From IMG/VR virus record IMGVR_UViG_3300020233_000063, positions 1-20,593 of that record: a stretch of DNA of 20,593 nucleotides. One strand, written 5' to 3'. Positions 12,751 through 19,903 of the stretch are shown piece after piece; positions within the stretch are counted from its first letter, which is position 1; every line of letters starts with the position of its first letter. The position numbers were made by a program, and so were the translations under genes. The notes under the pieces are model-generated. The model had not been told where the DNA came from. It was given only the letters and a program-made list of their open reading frames with translations, and searched no databases. This stretch comes from a virus.

Positions 12751-13346
12751 GTAGTTCCCTAATCAAACCAAAGAAAAGAGGTATCACCAAAAATAAGCTG
12801 AATGACAAACAGTGGTTGTTCGTTCATGCTTACCTAGCCCAAAATGAAATGAACGCCTCTAAGGCCGCTGAGTGTGCTGGTTACGCTAAGAACATGGGAC
12901 CAAAGCTATTAGCTCACCCAAACATAAGTAAGGCCATAGGACACGCTCTATACAAGAGGGCACAAAAGTTTGAACTAACTGCTGAAAGAGTCTTAGAAGA
13001 GATAACAGCCCTCGCTCTTCAAAATCCAAAAAACCTTCTCGATCCCGAAACAGGAATGATGCTAGATATTGTTGATCTTCCTGATAACGTAGCAGCATCA
13101 ATTAGAAACATTTCAGTAACTACTGATACACACGGAAACACAACAACACACATAGATTTTTGGGATAAGTTTTCAGCACTACAACTTTTGTATCGTCATG
13201 TTGGATTAGACGTAGACGCAAATCCTGAAAGTAAAGAAGAGGAAGCTAGATTAGCTGCAAGTAAGTTGTTGCAGGTTTTAATGGAAAAAGCACAGGATGT
13301 ACAAGCAAAAATTCTCGACACAAAAACAATCGAATCCCTAGCCTAG
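12747..13346 (+). CDS. terS: Terminase small subunit
   Basis: This 199-residue protein recognises phage DNA and delivers it to the large subunit. The N-terminal helix-turn-helix reads LNDKQWLFVHAYLAQNEMNASKAAECAGYAK (18-48), followed by GPKLLAHPNISKAI (51-64), which is the Terminase_2 pattern (L-x-x-K-Q-x-x-F-V...N-x-x-x-A-A-x-x-A-G-Y). A central region carries two short strands, and DFWDKFSALQLLYRHVGL (138-155) is the usual C-terminal oligomerisation helix. It overlaps the HNH gene by 4 bases. Two small genes separate it from the large subunit, which is not unusual in this phage's compact layout. Confidence 0.85.
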   Translation: MSSSLIKPKKRGITKNKLNDKQWLFVHAYLAQNEMNASKAAECAGYAKNMGPKLLAHPNISKAIGHALYKRAQKFELTAERVLEEITALALQNPKNLLDPETGMMLDIVDLPDNVAASIRNISVTTDTHGNTTTHIDFWDKFSALQLLYRHVGLDVDANPESKEEEARLAASKLLQVLMEKAQDVQAKILDTKTIESLA

Positions 13347-13356
13347 AGAACTGAAT

Positions 13357-13644
13357 ATGATTCCTTTGATTAAAAAATCTTCACACAGGTCAACATATAA
13401 CTTAGAGGATGGAGAATCAGTCTATTATAGATTGAATCAAGAAACCAGTAAAGTGGAAGTGTTTATCTCCATCTCTGATGGATCAATTACTGAGGGGTAT
13501 ATTTGGTCAGTAGTTAGAGTCTCAAAATACAACTTTATAAAATTACTGTTACTCCAATTAACAGTTAAAAAAGAGTTACGTGTTTTGAGAAAGATGAAAC
13601 AAGATATTTTAGATCTTACTGAATTAGAGGATAAAGAAATTTAA
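13357..13644 (+). CDS. Small hypothetical protein between terminase genes (95 aa)
   Basis: The gene starts 10 bases after TerS and ends one base into the next gene (TAATG), so it belongs to the packaging operon. The N-terminal half forms strands (YYRLNQETSKVEVFISISDGSITEG) and the C-terminal half is one long basic then acidic helix (FIKLLLLQLTVKKELRVLRKMKQDILDLTELEDKE). The next gene has the same strand-then-helix plan, so the two may be distant copies. No family is recognised. Confidence 0.55.
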   Translation: MIPLIKKSSHRSTYNLEDGESVYYRLNQETSKVEVFISISDGSITEGYIWSVVRVSKYNFIKLLLLQLTVKKELRVLRKMKQDILDLTELEDKEI

Positions 13645-13964
13645 TGAGTGATCTGGATAAACTACGACAAAACATGTATTCAATCCAAGCAACCCTGAAC
13701 AAGTGTATCTCAAATCTTCTCATTTATCCAGATGAATCAAGTACAGTTTACGTTGATTTAGAGACTAAAACTTTTCTGATTCATCTGAAAAAAGAAATAT
13801 CAAAGTTAGTAGTTTTTCATCTCAGAGTTAGATGTTCTTTGGTTCAATTAACTGAAGGATCAGATCAAGACTACCATATTAACTTAACTGGTATGCTGGA
13901 TGAATTAAGAGCGTGTAAAAAACCTGCAAAGATTATAAAACTAAAAGTGAAAAATTATGGATGA
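13644..13964 (+). CDS. Small hypothetical protein between terminase genes (106 aa)
   Basis: The ATG overlaps the previous stop and its own stop lies 8 bases inside the terminase large-subunit gene. It has an N-terminal helix (LDKLRQNMYSIQATLNKCISNLL), a strand pair (STVYVDLETKTFLIHLKKEISKLVVFHLRVRC) and a basic C-terminus (KKPAKIIKLKVKNYG). The strand region echoes SKVEVFISI in the gene just before. Translation of TerL probably depends on ribosomes finishing this frame, since TerL has only a weak ribosome site. No known function. Confidence 0.55.
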   Translation: MSDLDKLRQNMYSIQATLNKCISNLLIYPDESSTVYVDLETKTFLIHLKKEISKLVVFHLRVRCSLVQLTEGSDQDYHINLTGMLDELRACKKPAKIIKLKVKNYG

Positions 13965-15495
13965 GTTATCACTGTTGAAAGATCCGATGAAATTTGTATC
14001 CTTTTGTTGGCCTCAAATACTTCTGTATGATAAACAAGTTGATATTCTGTACTCACTTAGAGACAATGATGAGACAGTAGTGTATGCTGGAAACAAATTA
14101 GGTAAGGACTTTATTGCCGCTCTTGCAGTTATATGGTTCTTTGCTAGTCGAACTCCGTGTAGGATTATCACTTCAAGTGCAGGTCAATCACAATTGAGAT
14201 CAGTTCTTTGGGGAGAAATGTCTAACTTTTTAATGACTTCACTGTACCCTTTTCCATTCACTGTTAATGACTTACTGTTAAGAAAAGAAACCTCTCCAGG
14301 TATCCTTGATCCTAAATCCTACGTAAGGGGAATAGTTACAAACGCTCCTGAGAACTTGCAAGGTCATCACTTAGCTGAAGGACCAAACGAAGAACCTAGA
14401 ACTTTAGCCCTGTTTGATGAAGCGAGTGGGATCAATGATGAATTCAACGATGCAGTAGAAACTTGGGCACATAGAAAACTAATCATTGGAAACCCTCTGC
14501 CTTGTAGTAACTTCTTTTTTCGATCTTCAAAAGACGGGGACATAAAAAAGGAAATAGGTAACGGGTTACATACTAAAGTGATCCAGATAAAAGGTTCTGA
14601 TTCCCCTAACGTTAGATTCGCTGAATCACAAATAGGTAAAGGGAAGAAACCTACAGGGAAAAATATAATTGATGGAGTGCTGACTTACAACGAGTATATG
14701 AAACGTAGAAAGTTGTGGGATCCTGTAAGGCAATGTATTGGGTTAGACGCAGAGTTCTATACTGGAGTCGAGGTCTTATTGTTTCCTCCAGACTGGTTAA
14801 ACAAAGGGGAGGAAGCACATAGAGAGATAATCAGAGCTTTACTGAAAATCAAAAGAAAGAATAAAAAGTTTGTTAGGAAAGGAAAAGCTTTAGGTATCGA
14901 TACCGCTGAAGGAGGGGACAATACTGTTTGGACTGTAGTAGATACAAAAGGGATCATTGCTCAATACACCGAATCAACAACAGACACTTCAGTGATTCCC
15001 AATAAGACTATTGCACTTATGAATCAACACGGTATCTCACATTTGAATACTGTATTTGATAGTGGGGGAGGAGGTAAGCAACATGCAGACATTCTTAGAC
15101 GACAAGGGTATGAAGTAAGAAACGTATCCTTTGCATCGTCTCCGACCCCTCCTGAGGATGAAGGTGACTTTTCTAGTGCCTATGTGAACCTACGTGCTGA
15201 AATGTACCACAAAGCCTCTTTGTTATTCAACCCTTCAAGAGAGGAACAAGGGGATACTGTATTCGGAATATCCCCCAATCTTAGAGAGTTAAGAAGGCAA
15301 TTAGCTGTTATGCCTTTGTTATACGATCAAGAAGGTAGAATATACTTACCGCCTAAGTCAAAGCCCTCAGACAATTACAAAGGTGAAACAATCCAAGGAA
15401 TGATTGGTTGTTCTCCTGATGAAGCTGATAGTTTTGTATTAGGTGTTTACGGATTACAACATCCAATCACTGAATTCATTGCAACAGCGAGTTAA
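13957..15495 (+). CDS. terL: Terminase large subunit (ATPase-nuclease)
   Basis: This 512-residue packaging motor has an N-terminal ATPase with a variant Walker A, AGNKLGKD (44-51), and a Walker B strand plus catalytic Glu, LALFDEAS (150-157). The LIIGNP strand (175-180) is the usual coupling motif after Walker B. The C-terminal RNase H-like nuclease starts at ALGIDTAEGGDNTVWTVVD (311-329) with metal-binding D315, and continues with TVFDSGGGG, where D368 is the second acid. The linker between domains is rich in Lys. Walker A lacks the second canonical Gly-Lys-Ser/Thr spacing (it ends GKD), as in several phage terminases. It overlaps the gene before it by 8 bases and is followed after two bases by a small gene. 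Confidence 0.9.
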   Translation: MDELSLLKDPMKFVSFCWPQILLYDKQVDILYSLRDNDETVVYAGNKLGKDFIAALAVIWFFASRTPCRIITSSAGQSQLRSVLWGEMSNFLMTSLYPFPFTVNDLLLRKETSPGILDPKSYVRGIVTNAPENLQGHHLAEGPNEEPRTLALFDEASGINDEFNDAVETWAHRKLIIGNPLPCSNFFFRSSKDGDIKKEIGNGLHTKVIQIKGSDSPNVRFAESQIGKGKKPTGKNIIDGVLTYNEYMKRRKLWDPVRQCIGLDAEFYTGVEVLLFPPDWLNKGEEAHREIIRALLKIKRKNKKFVRKGKALGIDTAEGGDNTVWTVVDTKGIIAQYTESTTDTSVIPNKTIALMNQHGISHLNTVFDSGGGGKQHADILRRQGYEVRNVSFASSPTPPEDEGDFSSAYVNLRAEMYHKASLLFNPSREEQGDTVFGISPNLRELRRQLAVMPLLYDQEGRIYLPPKSKPSDNYKGETIQGMIGCSPDEADSFVLGVYGLQHPITEFIATAS

Positions 15496-15497
15496 AA

Positions 15498-15737
15498 ATG
15501 CCACTACCAAAAAAGATCGAATCACTTGACCTGTATCGAATTAAAACCACGTTAACACTTAAACCTGGTGATAAGGTAATCACTGTAACCAAAATAGGGG
15601 GATGTAGGTTAAAGACCAGAGTAGAATTTGTTTGCATCTTACCTGATCAAATTCTATACAAGACAACATGCGGATCGTTTTTCAAACCTAGTGAACTAAG
15701 AAAACTAATCAAAAGGACTACAACAGATGACAAATAA
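15498..15737 (+). CDS. Small basic hypothetical protein between terminase and portal (79 aa)
   Basis: The gene lies two bases after TerL and overlaps the portal start by 11 bases. It is a compact, mostly beta protein (IKTTLTLKPGDKVITVTKIGG, RVEFVCILPDQILYKTT) with a basic helical end (SELRKLIKRTT). The KPGDKV turn resembles the SH3-like barrels of small nucleic-acid-binding or capsid-associated proteins. The resemblance is only structural intuition; no family is assigned. Confidence 0.55.
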   Translation: MPLPKKIESLDLYRIKTTLTLKPGDKVITVTKIGGCRLKTRVEFVCILPDQILYKTTCGSFFKPSELRKLIKRTTTDDK

Positions 15738-17349
15738 ACCTACCATGCGTGATACACCTCCAGTATCCGATCCTGTAGAAGCTTCACAATCTCAAGACAA
15801 CGTAACTGCAAATCAACAAATAGAATTACTTGAATCGATGACAGCTAATATGCTGTTTCGTAATTCAATGTTTGAAAAACTCCTTGATCCTCGAAGGGAT
15901 ATTGCAGGAGAATGTGGTTACATACATACAGATCAATTGACTGCGGAAAAATACCGTGACTATTATGATCGAGATCCTATAGCAGCTAGAGTAGTTGAGA
16001 TATTCCCAGAAGAATGTTGGGGGTTAGTCCCAACAATTGAAGAGACTCCAGAAGAGAGTAAATCGGAATTTGAAAAAGCTTGGGAAACTTTATCTACTAA
16101 CCTGAGAGGTAAATCCTGGTTCAAAGGTAACGAAGGTAACCCTATTTGGGAACATCTACAGTTAGCTGACAAGTTATCAGGAGTAGGTCATTTTGGGGTT
16201 CTTCTGTTAGGTGTTGATGACGGTAAACCTCTGAATGAACCTATAGACGGATTTGAAAACGTTGACCCAGAACAAGAATACTTGAACTCAGGACAGTCAA
16301 GAGTAACCGATATTGTATCCTCACCTGGACCAACACAAGAAGTACCTAAACAGACCAGGACACTTATCTACCTACGTGCATTCGATGAATCATCAATTGA
16401 AATCGAAAGATTCGATACAGATATGAATTCACCTAGGTATGGGGCACCTCTGTCTTACTCGATCACTATGAATGACATTCAAACGAGTAGTGCAGTAGGT
16501 ACAGGAGCCGACGTAACAACCTCTACTGTTCATTGGTCACGTATTATACATATTGCTGATAACATTCGATCCTCTGAGATATTTGGTACGCCTAGAATGC
16601 AAGTTGTAGTCAATCGGTTGATGGATCTTTACAAAGCTTACGGGGGAGGTGCTGAGGGGTTGTGGCAAGCCGCCTCACCAATTCTAACGTTCTCTACCGA
16701 GAAAGGGGTCAAGATAGACCAAGACTCGGTACGTAACGCTGTAGGTAATTTACACAACTCTCTACAAAAGTATCTATCATTATCTGGAATGAACATAGAT
16801 ACCTTGGCCCCAAATGTAAGTGATCCTACATCGCTGGTTAATACTCTGATCGAAGCTATCTGTATATTCTTAGGTTGCCCTAAACGAATCTTCATGGGAA
16901 CCGAAAGAGGTGAACTTTCTTCAGCACAAGATAAGTCAGCTTGGGATGAACGGTTAATAGCTAGAAGAAACAAACAGATAACCCCAAAAATAATTATCCC
17001 GTTTATCGACAGATTGATTCAAATAGGTGTACTCCCAGAACCAGGTGATAAAGGGTACCAAGTAACCTGGCCTGACTTAGATGATCGATCTAAACAAGAA
17101 AAGGTCAATTATGCTAATTCAATTACTGATGCTATGGTCAAGTACATATCAGGAGGGTTACAAGACTTCATCAATCCTTTAGATTGGCTTACTAAAATTC
17201 TAGGTATGGATTTAGATACAGCAAAAGATATTTTAGCCTCAGTATCTTTAGATTTTGAGAAAGAAGACGGAACAGCTAAACCAACAAACAAGATTCCTGA
17301 CAACTCAGAAAAGAAGTCAACAAAGTCAAAAGGAAAATCTAATGTATGA
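15727..17349 (+). CDS. Portal protein (DUF1073 / anti-CBASS Acb1-like N-terminal domain family)
   Basis: This 540-residue protein forms the dodecameric ring through which DNA enters the head. After a polar N-terminus come YRDYYDRDPIAARVVEIFPEECW, the entry helix of DUF1073-type portals, and then LADKLSGVGHFGVLLLG. Further on are WSRIIHIADNI, EIFGTPRMQVVVNRL, LCPKRIFMGTERG-like (here FLGCPKRIFMGTERGEL) and WDERLIARRNKQI, all hallmarks of that portal family. The C-terminus turns Lys/Ser-rich. The family label Acb1-like refers only to fold naming; I see no evidence of an anti-CBASS role. It overlaps the next gene by 8 bases, so the portal and minor head proteins are probably made together. Confidence 0.88.
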   Translation: MTNKPTMRDTPPVSDPVEASQSQDNVTANQQIELLESMTANMLFRNSMFEKLLDPRRDIAGECGYIHTDQLTAEKYRDYYDRDPIAARVVEIFPEECWGLVPTIEETPEESKSEFEKAWETLSTNLRGKSWFKGNEGNPIWEHLQLADKLSGVGHFGVLLLGVDDGKPLNEPIDGFENVDPEQEYLNSGQSRVTDIVSSPGPTQEVPKQTRTLIYLRAFDESSIEIERFDTDMNSPRYGAPLSYSITMNDIQTSSAVGTGADVTTSTVHWSRIIHIADNIRSSEIFGTPRMQVVVNRLMDLYKAYGGGAEGLWQAASPILTFSTEKGVKIDQDSVRNAVGNLHNSLQKYLSLSGMNIDTLAPNVSDPTSLVNTLIEAICIFLGCPKRIFMGTERGELSSAQDKSAWDERLIARRNKQITPKIIIPFIDRLIQIGVLPEPGDKGYQVTWPDLDDRSKQEKVNYANSITDAMVKYISGGLQDFINPLDWLTKILGMDLDTAKDILASVSLDFEKEDGTAKPTNKIPDNSEKKSTKSKGKSNV

Positions 17350-18190
17350 TCCGACCAGGACAACCACACTCAGAAGAGCTTTTGTAAGGGACTTGACTAA
17401 ACCCTTCAAAATTTTAGAAAAAGAGTTAATTGAAATACTGACTGAAAAAGAAGTTGATTATTATTCAGACCATGAAGTCCAGGTAAATGTAGTATTCTCA
17501 GATAAAGTACGTCGAGTTCAATCTTGGTTAAAGAAACAGTTAACCCAAGGTAAGCTTGATATCCCTAAGTCAGTAGAGAAAGCATACCTGAGCGGGGTTT
17601 CAAAAGCTTACGATCAGACAAAGAGAAAAGGGATTAAGAAACAGAAAGATTTTGTCATCAGTAAGAAAGAATTTATCCAATCTCAATTTGGAAATACTGA
17701 CTTAAACACTTTAGCGATCTTACAAGAACAAGTATTCTCAGACCTAGAGGGAATCACTAAAGCAACTGAAACTCAAATACTTAGGGTAATGACTGAGGGA
17801 CTGATAAAAGGTCAATCACCAAACAAGATAGGAAAAAACATATCAGACAGAGTCAAAAAGATCGGAATTACAAGAGCAAAGACTTTAGCCAGAACTTCAA
17901 TTATAACAGCACATGCTGAAGGTGCATTAGATGCAATGGAGAACCTGGGAGTAGAATTCATCGGGGTAGAGGTTGAATGGTCTACTGCTAATGACTCACA
18001 TGTTTGCCCTCTCTGTAAACCCTTAGAAGGATTAGTATTTCCACTCCAGGAAGCTAGGGGTAAATTTCCTAGACATCCTAACTGTAGGTGTAGCCCTATT
18101 CCTGCATTTACTGCGGTCAATAGAAAGAAGCTGAAAGCATCAATCAAACGATCAATCTCTAAATCCTCTAAATCAGACACTTGGAACTAG
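17342..18190 (+). CDS. Mu-F-like minor head morphogenesis protein (SPP1 gp7 type)
   Basis: I start this at the ATG at 17342, which has AAAAGGAAAA just upstream. A longer frame from 17255 lies entirely in portal coding sequence. The protein has 282 residues. A helical, Lys-rich N-terminal part (1-140) is followed by the phage Mu F domain: ARTSIITAHAEGALDAMENLG (183-203), VEWSTANDSHVCPLCKPLEG (211-230) and RHPNCRCSPIPA (244-255). C222, C225, H245, C248 and C250 are the typical conserved residues. Such proteins sit inside the procapsid next to the portal. The C-terminal tail is basic and Ser-rich and may contact DNA. Confidence 0.88.
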   Translation: MYDPTRTTTLRRAFVRDLTKPFKILEKELIEILTEKEVDYYSDHEVQVNVVFSDKVRRVQSWLKKQLTQGKLDIPKSVEKAYLSGVSKAYDQTKRKGIKKQKDFVISKKEFIQSQFGNTDLNTLAILQEQVFSDLEGITKATETQILRVMTEGLIKGQSPNKIGKNISDRVKKIGITRAKTLARTSIITAHAEGALDAMENLGVEFIGVEVEWSTANDSHVCPLCKPLEGLVFPLQEARGKFPRHPNCRCSPIPAFTAVNRKKLKASIKRSISKSSKSDTWN

Positions 18191-18191
18191 A

Positions 18192-18437
18192 ATGACTAAA
18201 GTAGAATTGACAGCAACAGAAAAAGATGTGTACGCTATTTTAGAAGATGGTAAGTGGCATTTTAGAACAGAGATTCAAGCTTCTCAACCTTTTAACAGTT
18301 GGCATACCGTTCTGTGCCACATAAAGAATATCCGAAAGAAGATCGCCCCTTCTGGATACTCAATAGATGCTGAAAGGTTGGGGGTGTACAAGTCACGCTA
18401 CCGGGTAACCCGTAATATCGGGAATCCTTTGGAATAG
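18192..18437 (+). CDS. Winged-helix DNA-binding protein (OmpR/PhoB effector-like, stand-alone)
   Basis: This protein has 81 residues and starts one base after the Mu-F gene stop. The order is LTATEKDVYAILEDG (6-20), WHFRTEIQ (22-29), a recognition helix VLCHIKNIRKKIAPSGYSI (40-58) and a wing RLGVYKSRYRVTR (62-74). HI-x-x-IRKK followed by a Gly turn and a Y-x-V strand closely follows the LRxKL...G-x-G-Y pattern of the OmpR/PhoB effector domain, without any receiver domain. A DNA-binding regulator inside a head-gene operon is unusual. Directly after its stop stands a complex inverted repeat that would make a natural operator, so self-regulation or control of the downstream head genes is a testable idea. 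Confidence 0.65.
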   Translation: MTKVELTATEKDVYAILEDGKWHFRTEIQASQPFNSWHTVLCHIKNIRKKIAPSGYSIDAERLGVYKSRYRVTRNIGNPLE

Positions 18438-18441
18438 CGTT

Positions 18442-18540
18442 AGAACGGCCTAGAACGACTTGTAACGGACGTTTCTAGGTGGTTAGGCTTCATTTACCCG
18501 TGAACCCCAAATACTCCTTAGAAACGATCCTAGGCCGTCT
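18442..18540. repeat. Nested inverted repeat with phased 10-base units before the DUF2213 gene
   Basis: The outer arms ACGGCCTAG (18445-18453) and CTAGGCCGT (18530-18538) are perfect complements, with AG/CT extending them past one bulge. The inner arms CGTTTCTA (18470-18477) and TAGAAACG (18519-18526) are also perfect, and can be extended by a wobble and one more pair. In addition, the left side is a 10-base tandem: ttAGAACGGc, ctAGAACGAc, ttGTAACGGa starting at 18441. The right outer arm ends directly at the ATG at 18541, so as RNA it would occlude that start. It could be an operator, a packaging site or a translational control hairpin. Confidence 0.65.
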
Positions 18541-19476
18541 ATGTCTAAACTACAACTTTTGATCGCCAACTCCCAAGGTAAGGTGAAAACCGAAACCTTG
18601 AATGGTAAGGAGTATCTGGTTGCTCCTGTCTCTATGATTGTGCCTGGTGTGTTACCTGGAAGTGAAGGTAACGCTCTGTACACAAAAAGTAGAATCAACG
18701 AACGAGTCAATCGTTGGAATCAAATGCCTCTGGTAGTTAATCACCCTAAAAATTCTTCTGGTGAGTATATCTCTGCCCGTGACCCTAAGATTTTGAACAA
18801 TCAAGGAATTGGGTTTGTATTCAATGTTAAAGGTGGAAAGACCCTCAGTGGTGAAGCCTGGTTTGATGTTGAAAAATCTAATGAGGTTGACCCTAGAATC
18901 ATTGAAAAACTTGAAGCCAATGAAAACATAGAACTGTCTACTGGAAGTTTTGTAAAAGCTTCTAAAAGATCTGGAAAATACAAAGGTAAAAAATACACTC
19001 ACGTAGTCAATAGTTTTGATCCAGATCATTTGGCTATTCTATTAGACGATGAGGGAGCTTGTAGTCTTGAAGATGGCTGTGGTGTTCTGGTCAATGAAAA
19101 TGGCGAAACCAAAGAACTCACTGTTAACAAGATTTCTCATAACGATATCAGAGTTCGATTAGCTGATGCAATCAAAAAATTCCTTACCAAAGGTCAACCT
19201 GATACATATCCAAATATAGATCTTTGGGTACGTGAGGTGTTTGACAAATCTGTCGTGTATGAAAAAAACGGAGTAGCTTACGAACTGAGTTACACTAAGA
19301 AAGGCGACAAGGTTAAAGTCTCTGGTGAACCTGTTGAGGTTGTATCAAAGATATCTTACGAACCTGTAGTGAATACAAACAATTCTACTTGTGTTGGATC
19401 CAGACTAAACATAAACTCTATTCTCCATTCATCTAATCACAGAGGTATTTGTCCATGTCGTTCACGCACACAGTAA
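18541..19476 (+). CDS. DUF2213 head-assembly protein, N-terminal part (probably split)
   Basis: This 311-residue protein matches the N-terminal two thirds of the phage DUF2213 family, found next to portal and Mu-F genes and thought to act in head maturation or scaffolding. Signatures are KEYLVAPVSMIVPGVLPGS (23-41), PLVVNHPK (63-70), IELSTGSF (130-137) and HLAILLDDEGACSLEDGCGV (163-182). In the family as I know it, the chain continues from an ISYEPV segment into a Cys-containing C-terminal half. Here KISYEPVVNTNNSTC is followed by about 25 residues (SILHSSNHRGICPCRSRTQ at the end) that look unlike protein, overlap the next gene and end at a stop. The missing half appears at 19901. No Shine-Dalgarno is visible: the ATG directly follows the inverted repeat arm. 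Confidence 0.75.
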   Translation: MSKLQLLIANSQGKVKTETLNGKEYLVAPVSMIVPGVLPGSEGNALYTKSRINERVNRWNQMPLVVNHPKNSSGEYISARDPKILNNQGIGFVFNVKGGKTLSGEAWFDVEKSNEVDPRIIEKLEANENIELSTGSFVKASKRSGKYKGKKYTHVVNSFDPDHLAILLDDEGACSLEDGCGVLVNENGETKELTVNKISHNDIRVRLADAIKKFLTKGQPDTYPNIDLWVREVFDKSVVYEKNGVAYELSYTKKGDKVKVSGEPVEVVSKISYEPVVNTNNSTCVGSRLNINSILHSSNHRGICPCRSRTQ

Positions 19477-19853
19477 GACAGAACACAAGCTACACAGATA
19501 GCAATGGAAATGTTTCTCGTGCTTCCACGAATACCCAAGTTGCAGGAAGCGAGTTATCAATCAGTGAATCAATTACTGACAGCCTTAGTCAACTTGTTGC
19601 GTTTACTCTGGATGTAAGTCAATGCAAATCATTTGCTATCTGGAGTGTTGGAGGGAACATGACTGTAGGTACTAATGATACAATCACTCCAGATAATGTG
19701 TTTGATTTGGTTGATGGGAAACCAATTATTTGGAGTGCTGGAATGGTAGATAGCCCTACAAATCCCGTAACTACAGATATTATAGCTTTGTACGTTACGA
19801 ATACTGGAGAAGCTCGATTAGAAATTAGAGCACTCTTTGACCCGACTGCGTGA
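19455..19853 (+). CDS. Small beta-rich structural-type protein lying inside the split DUF2213 locus
   Basis: I chose the ATG at 19455, with AGAGG 9 bases upstream; the protein has 132 residues. The sequence alternates Ser/Thr-rich turns with hydrophobic strands (SFTHTVRQNTSYT, QLVAFTLDVSQCKSFAIWSV, IIALYVTNTGEARLEIRALFDP). This looks like an all-beta capsid decoration, tail or ring protein. No enzyme motif is visible and it is clearly not a homing endonuclease. It overlaps the previous frame by 22 bases and is separated from the second DUF2213 part by 47 bases. The family is not recognised. Confidence 0.6.
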   Translation: MSFTHTVRQNTSYTDSNGNVSRASTNTQVAGSELSISESITDSLSQLVAFTLDVSQCKSFAIWSVGGNMTVGTNDTITPDNVFDLVDGKPIIWSAGMVDSPTNPVTTDIIALYVTNTGEARLEIRALFDPTA

Positions 19854-19888
19854 ATTGTTTGTGTTGAACAATTTCTATTTTTACTTGT

Positions 19889-19903
19889 GAGGAGATTACT
19901 GTG
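19889..19903 (+). promoter_or_regulatory. Strong ribosome site with GTG start (GAGGAGATTACTGTG)
   Basis: GAGGAG stands at ideal distance from the GTG. The 15 bases differ at one position from those at 8798-8812, and ATTACT-GTG also occurs at 6985-6993. It shows that the second DUF2213 part is translated on its own. Confidence 0.65.

Noticed and set aside
15727-17349. Anti-CBASS nuclease function for the portal-family protein
   Set aside because: The family name carries an Acb1-like label, but the features seen are those of the portal and I find no Acb1-type catalytic His motifs.
19380-19900. Intein or group I intron splitting the DUF2213 gene
   Set aside because: The inserted frame lacks intein motifs and homing-endonuclease motifs, and the second half has its own strong ribosome site, so two separate chains are simpler.
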